Source: Pleurodeles waltl
Lineage: Eukaryota; Chordata; Amphibia; Caudata; Salamandridae
Assembly (NCBI RefSeq): GCF_031143425.1
Contig: NC_090445.1
Span: forward strand, 820,668,817-820,732,816
Reading direction: 5' to 3'
DNA length: 64,000 nt
The notes under the pieces were generated by a model. It saw nothing but the letters and a program-made list of their open reading frames with translations, made no database searches and was not told the DNA's origin. The translations under genes were made by a program, and so were the position numbers. This document shows positions 59,730 to 64,000 of this stretch, in pieces (positions within the stretch are counted from its first letter, which is position 1; each line of letters opens with the position of its first letter).

Positions 59730-62396
59730 TGTAGGAAGTTGGCTCTGTATGCACTATTTCAAAGTAAGGAATAGTATACACAGAGTCCAAGGGTTCCCCT
59801 TAGAGGTAAGATAGTGGCAAAAAGAGATAAATCTAATGCTCTATTTTTTGGTAGTGTGGTCGAGCAGTAGGCTTATCAAAGGAGTAGTGTTAAGCATTTG
59901 TTGTACATACACAGGCAATAAATGAGGAACACACACTCAGAGACAATTCCAGGCCAATAGGTTTTTGTATAGAAAAATAACTTTTCTTAGTTTATTTTAA
60001 GAACCACAGGTTCAAATTTTACATGTAATACTTCAAATGAAAGGTATTGCAGGTAAGTACTTTAGGAACTTTGAATAATCACAATAGCATATATACTTTT
60101 CAAATAAATCACATATAGCTATTTTAAAACTAGACTGCAATTTTCAACAGTTCCTGGGGGAGGTAAGTATTTGTTAGTTTTTGTAGGTAAGTAAACCACC
60201 TACGTGGTTCAAGTTTGGGTCCAAGGTAGCCCACCGTTGGGGGTTCAGAGCAACCCCAAAGTTACCACACCAGCAGCTCAGGGCCGGTCAGGTGCAGAGT
60301 TCAAAGTGGTGCCCAAAACACATAGGCTTCAATGGAGAAGGGGGTTCCCCGGTTCCAGTCTGCCAGCAGGTAAGTACCCGCGTCTTCGGAGGGCAGACCA
60401 GGGGGGTTTTGTAGGGCACATGGGGGGACACAAGTTAGCACAGAAAGTACACCCTCAGCAGCACGGGGGCGGACGGGTGCAGTGTGCAAACACACGTCGG
60501 GTTTCCAATGTAAATCAATGGGAGACCAAGGGGTCTCTTCAGCGATGCAGGCAAGGGGGGGGCTCCTCGGGGTAGCCACCACCTGGGCAAGGGAGAGGGC
60601 CTTCTGGTAGTCACTCCTGCACTGGAGTTCCGATCTTTCAGGTCCGGGGGGCTGCGGGTGCAGAGTCTTTTCCAGGCGTCAGGATCTGGGAGTCAGGCGG
60701 TCGCGGTCAGGGGGAGCCTCGGGATTCCCTCTGCAGGTGTCGCTGTGGGAGCTCAGGGGGGGCAACTCTGGCTACTCACGGTCTCGCAGTCGCCGGGGAA
60801 GCCTCCCTGAAGTGTTGTTTCTCCACAAGTCGAGCCGGGGGCGTCGGGTGCAGAGTTGCAAGTCTCACGCTTCTGGCGGGAACCGCAGTTGTCTTGAAGT
60901 TGCTTCTTTGGAAACAAAGTTGCAGTCTTTGGTGAACAGCTGTTCTCTGGAGTTTCTTGGTCCTTCTAGAGCAGGGCAGTCCTCTGAGGATTCAGAGGTC
61001 GCTGGTCCCTGGGGAGAGCGTCGCTGGAGCAGTTTCTTCAGAAGAGGGGAGACAGGCCGGTAGAGCTGGGGCCAAAGCAGTTGGTGTCTCCATCTTCTCT
61101 TCCGGGGTTTTCAGCTTAGCAGTCCTCTTCTTCTTAGGTTGCAGGAATCTGAGTTCCTAGGTTCAGGGGAGCCCCTAAATACAGAATTTAGGGGGGTGTT
61201 TAGGTCAGGGAGGGCAGTAGCCAATGGCTACTAGCCCTGAGGGTGGCTACACCCTCTTTGTGCCTCCTCCCAAGGGGAGGGGGACACATTCCTATCCCTA
61301 TTGGGGGGATCCTCCATCTGCAAGATGGAGGATTCCTAAAAGTCAGAGTCACTTCAGCTCAGGTTGCCTTAGGGGCTGTCCTGACTGGCCAGTGACTCCT
61401 CCTTGTTTTTCTCATTATCTCCTCCGGCCTTGCCGCCAAAAGTGGGGCCGTGGCCGGAGGGGGCGGGCAACTCCACTAGCTAGAATGCCCTGTGGTGCTG
61501 TAACAAAGGGGGTGAGCCTTTGAGGCTCACCGCCAGGTGTTACAGCTCCTGCAAGGGGGAGGTGATAAGCATCTCCACCCAGTGCAGGCTTTGTTACTAG
61601 CCACAGAATGACAAAGGCACTCTCCCCATGTGGCCAGCAACATGTCTCGAGTGTGGCAGGCTGCTAAAACCAGTCAGCCTACACGGGTAGTTGGTTAAGG
61701 TTTCAGGGGGCACCTCTAAGGTGCCCTCTGGGGTATATGTTACAATAAAATGTACACTGGCATCAGTGTGCATTTATTGTGCTGAGAAGTTTGATACCAA
61801 ACTTCCCAGTTTTCAGTGTAGCCATTATGGTGCTGTGGAGTTCGTGTTTGACAGACTCCCAGACCATATACTCTTATGGCTACCCTGCACTTACAATGTC
61901 TAAGGTTTTGCTTAGACACTGTAGGGGCACAGTGCTCATGCACTGGTGCCCTCACCTATGGTATAGTGCACCCTGCCTTAGGTCTGTAAGGCCTGCTAGA
62001 GGGGTGACTTATCTATACTGCATAGGCAGTGTGAGGTTGGCATGGCACCCTGAGGGGAGTGCCATGTCGACTTACTTGTTTTGTCCTCACCAGCACACAC
62101 AAGCTGGCAAGCAGTGTGTCTGTGCTGAGTGAGGGGTCCCCAGGGTGGCATAAGATATGCTGCAGCCCTTAGAGACCTTCCCTGGCATCAGGGCCCTTGG
62201 TACCAGGGGTACCAGTTACAAGGGACTTACCTGGATGCCAGGGTGTGCCAAATGTGTAAACAAAAGTACAGGTTAGGGAAAGAACACTGTTGCTGGGGCC
62301 TGGTTAGCAGGCCTCAGCACACTTTCAAATCAAAACATAGCATCAGTAAAGGCAAAAAGTCAGGGGGTAACCATGCCAAGGAGGCATTTCCTTACA
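59730..62396 (-). mobile_element. 2,667-bp TG...CA element with 5-bp target duplication, likely solo LTR
   Basis: It starts TGTAGGAAGTTGG and ends CATTTCCTTACA, short imperfect inverted ends (TGTA.GGAA). It is flanked by GCCAG at 59725-59729 and 62397-62401. TG...CA ends with a 5-bp duplication point to an LTR of unusual length rather than a cut-and-paste transposon. Read on the minus strand, a TATA-like TATTTAGGGGC lies at about 61176, a long GC-rich transcribed-like part follows, and AATAAA occurs near 59991, about 260 bp before the end. No gag-pol is adjacent, so a solo LTR is the simplest reading. From memory, near-identical sequence is frequent in newt transcripts and genomic DNA. The interior has GTGCCCTC/GAGGTGCCC and similar short inverted repeats. 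No real ORF. Confidence 0.78.
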
Positions 62397-62401
62397 GCCA
62401 G
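62397..62401 (+). repeat. Right 5-bp target-site duplication
   Basis: GCCAG matches 59725-59729. Confidence 0.8.
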
Positions 62402-62689
62402 TATCAACCTTCAGATGAAAACATGCAATGAGAGGGAGGAATTATGTCTTCTTCAGCGGAGATGTTAAAAAAGTATACACGGTCCGGCCCATCGGAAAGT
62501 CAAAAACAAAAAAAAACATAACGAAATGACAATGAATATTGCATCATGAAATAACCACAATATATTTTCAGTGTCTCCACTAAGTTCCACAATAATGCTC
62601 ACTCTCAAATCATTAGAGGGGTTTGGAGACCTAGAGCTAAAATGAGAACAGAAAGTGGAACCCAGAGGATTAATGGACAGGAGTCCAAA

Positions 62690-63018
62690 CTGCTTAATTT
62701 GAGCTGATAGTCGTTGTTGGTGCTCACTGGTTCTTATTTTGGGGGACCAGCACTTACTTTTTCTCATCAGACTTTTAACCTGCGCAAGAAGAGAGAGACG
62801 GAAACACTGACAAAGGGAGAAAGCGGGGATTAAAAATAACCCGGAAGAGTGAAATAAAGGGGCAGGGAGTGTTTGGTGGTGTAAGAAAGTTGCATGAGGT
62901 TGAAACCAGACTACACAGCCTTGGCATTCGGCAATCTGAACATTCATCAGTGCCCTTTGTGGGCTTCTGAGAAAAAAAATGGCCACAGGTACGTATTATT
63001 TCATAAGTTGAGCACCGG
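62690..63018 (+). mobile_element. hAT-like non-autonomous repeat (family F), plus copy
   Basis: TGCTTAATTTGAGC at 62691 matches the left end of the 29270 element. AAAGGGGCAGGGAGTGTTTGG, GCATGAGG(T)TGAAACCAGAC type and CCTTGGCATTCGGCA blocks match the minus copy at 23685. The right end ATAAGTTGAGCAC at about 63003-63016 corresponds to the CAATTAAGTGTTG end. No clear target duplication was found. Confidence 0.55.
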
Positions 63019-63019
63019 G

Positions 63020-63890
63020 TCCCAATTCTGTAAGGATCTTCTGTTGGATCATGTGGAAGGTAAAGTCAAGAGAAACACAAATCAACCAAAACAACAGAAA
63101 ATACCACATTACTGATTATACAGCCTGAGGGAACCTAATGGCCAAAATTAAAAAAAAAACTCTGCCCATGTGACACCAGTAAATGAACTAATATAAAAGT
63201 GAAGAGCCATGCAACTCAAAATGATGTCAGGCATCCAACATGGTGTGTATGGGACAGGCCAGGATCCGGAAATAAAACCCTATTGGGCTTATCTGGCCCA
63301 TGTTGTTGTTTTTTTATTGGGTGCTCTATATTCCTGTCTTACCCATTTTTTTAGGTTGCAGCCTTTTCTTGCTTTCCATTTGCTGGCTGTATTTGTTTTA
63401 TGCTGTCCAGCTTGAGTTTGTACCTTCCCTTGCAAAACCTTATTTACTGTATCCTCCCAAGTGCTTCCTTTCTGTAAACAGGCCTGTAAATCTTGTTCAC
63501 GTTTGCTGTGCATTCAAAAACCGATATTAGATGTCAGGCACTGTCTTCAGAGGGTGCTTGTTTACCTTTCTTTCACTGAATTCAAAGTGAGAGGATTTAT
63601 GTGACAATCTTGCTGGGTAGTGCAGGTAGGAAAGACCTCATTTAAATGAACTGTCTAAGTATTTCAGAATATATCAAAATTGGAAACACAAATGAAGCAC
63701 ATTTTTTATTTATTTCTGAAGTGTGTTAGAAACAAAAAATTTAATGTGATCAAAACAAATCATTACTCTAGATGATGCAGTTTCCACACATTTTCGCCTC
63801 TGCACTGTATAGATTTATTAGTGAAACTGTATGGCTGTGCAAATGTATTGGCCACTTCAATTGAAAATGTGTTCTCTGTAATGGCAGCGG
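63020..63890. other. Unassigned sequence
   Basis: Nothing recognisable. Confidence 0.3.
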
Positions 63891-63895
63891 GCTAC

Positions 63896-64000
63896 CACAC
63901 CATGAATACTCCACTCTACGCCACTCCGCTCTCCTCTGCAGCACTCTGCACCACTGCACTCTGCCCTGCACCATTCCACTTTACAGCACTCCATGCCACT
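63896..64000 (+). repeat. Short-period CACTC(C/T) tandem repeat, cut by window end
   Basis: Variants of CCACTCTACGCCACTCCGCT, GCACTCTGCACCACT and similar 10-12 base words recur from about 63896 to the last base. The array runs out of the window. Confidence 0.75.

Noticed and set aside
59730..62396. Cut-and-paste DNA transposon with terminal inverted repeats
   Set aside because: The inverted ends are only about 8-10 bases and imperfect, the termini are TG/CA, and there is no transposase. A solo LTR explains these with fewer assumptions, though it is not proved.
1..64000. tRNA, rRNA or known microRNA genes
   Set aside because: I looked for B-box-like GTTCGA words and for familiar seed and hairpin sequences and found nothing convincing. 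A covariance-model scan would be decisive.

Overview
The window looks like non-coding-dominated nuclear DNA from a very large vertebrate genome. A salamander is the best fit, and I suspect a newt such as Pleurodeles, because several of the long interspersed repeats (59.7-62.4 kb, 24.9-28.2 kb, 9.1-11.1 kb) resemble repeats I remember from newt sequence. That is memory, not a search. There are no operons, no bacterial-type genes and no RNA genes that I can support. Almost every open reading frame is a chance frame or part of a decayed transposable element.

One host gene can be anchored with confidence: STN1 (OBFC1), the OB-fold subunit of the CST telomere-replication complex, on the + strand. 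Its first coding exon is at 36940-37066 and the next at 52154-52249, joined by a 15.1-kb intron with matching phase-1 boundaries. The rest of the gene should lie beyond 64000. A non-coding first exon should lie upstream; a CpG-enriched patch at 13.0-13.6 kb is a weak candidate for its promoter. A second possible coding relic, unidentified and frameshifted, is at 19.80-20.18 kb.

Layout. 0.8-3.7 kb: GC-rich repeat and a large foldback (inverted-repeat) element. 4.4-6.5 kb: decayed Gypsy-type LTR retrotransposon body. 7.2-7.9 kb: pyrimidine-rich tract ending in an A-run. 9.1-11.1 and 16.65-18.6 kb: two copies of one long interspersed repeat, the second split by an L1 fragment. 13.0-13.6 kb: CpG patch. 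14.0-15.65 kb: tandem repeat of about 400-450 bp units carrying a complete hAT-type MITE. 20.2-21.3 kb: TG...CA element with a 5-bp target duplication. 22.95-23.6 kb: second foldback. 24.9-28.2 kb: GC-hairpin array plus a long repeat with three internal units. 29.3 kb: hAT-like element. 30.9-32.0 kb: L1-like fragment (-). 33.2-34.6 kb: second TG...CA element with a 5-bp duplication. 37-52 kb: STN1 intron holding four non-LTR retrotransposons (38.3-40.9 kb minus; 41.4-42.1, 42.5-45.9 and 47.8-51.3 kb plus) and tandem repeats. 54.6-58.1 kb: an L1-like (+) and a CR1-like (-) LINE meeting tail to tail. 59.73-62.40 kb: a 2,667-bp TG...CA element with a 5-bp duplication. 62.7-63.0 kb: another hAT-like copy. 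63.9 kb to the end: start of a short-period tandem array.

The main biology is therefore a conserved telomere-maintenance gene spread by several layers of nested transposable elements. I do not see a new defence, biosynthetic or regulatory gene system here. The best leads are the three solo-LTR-like elements with intact target duplications, the large foldback, the hairpin array, and the unidentified coding relic at 19.8-20.2 kb.
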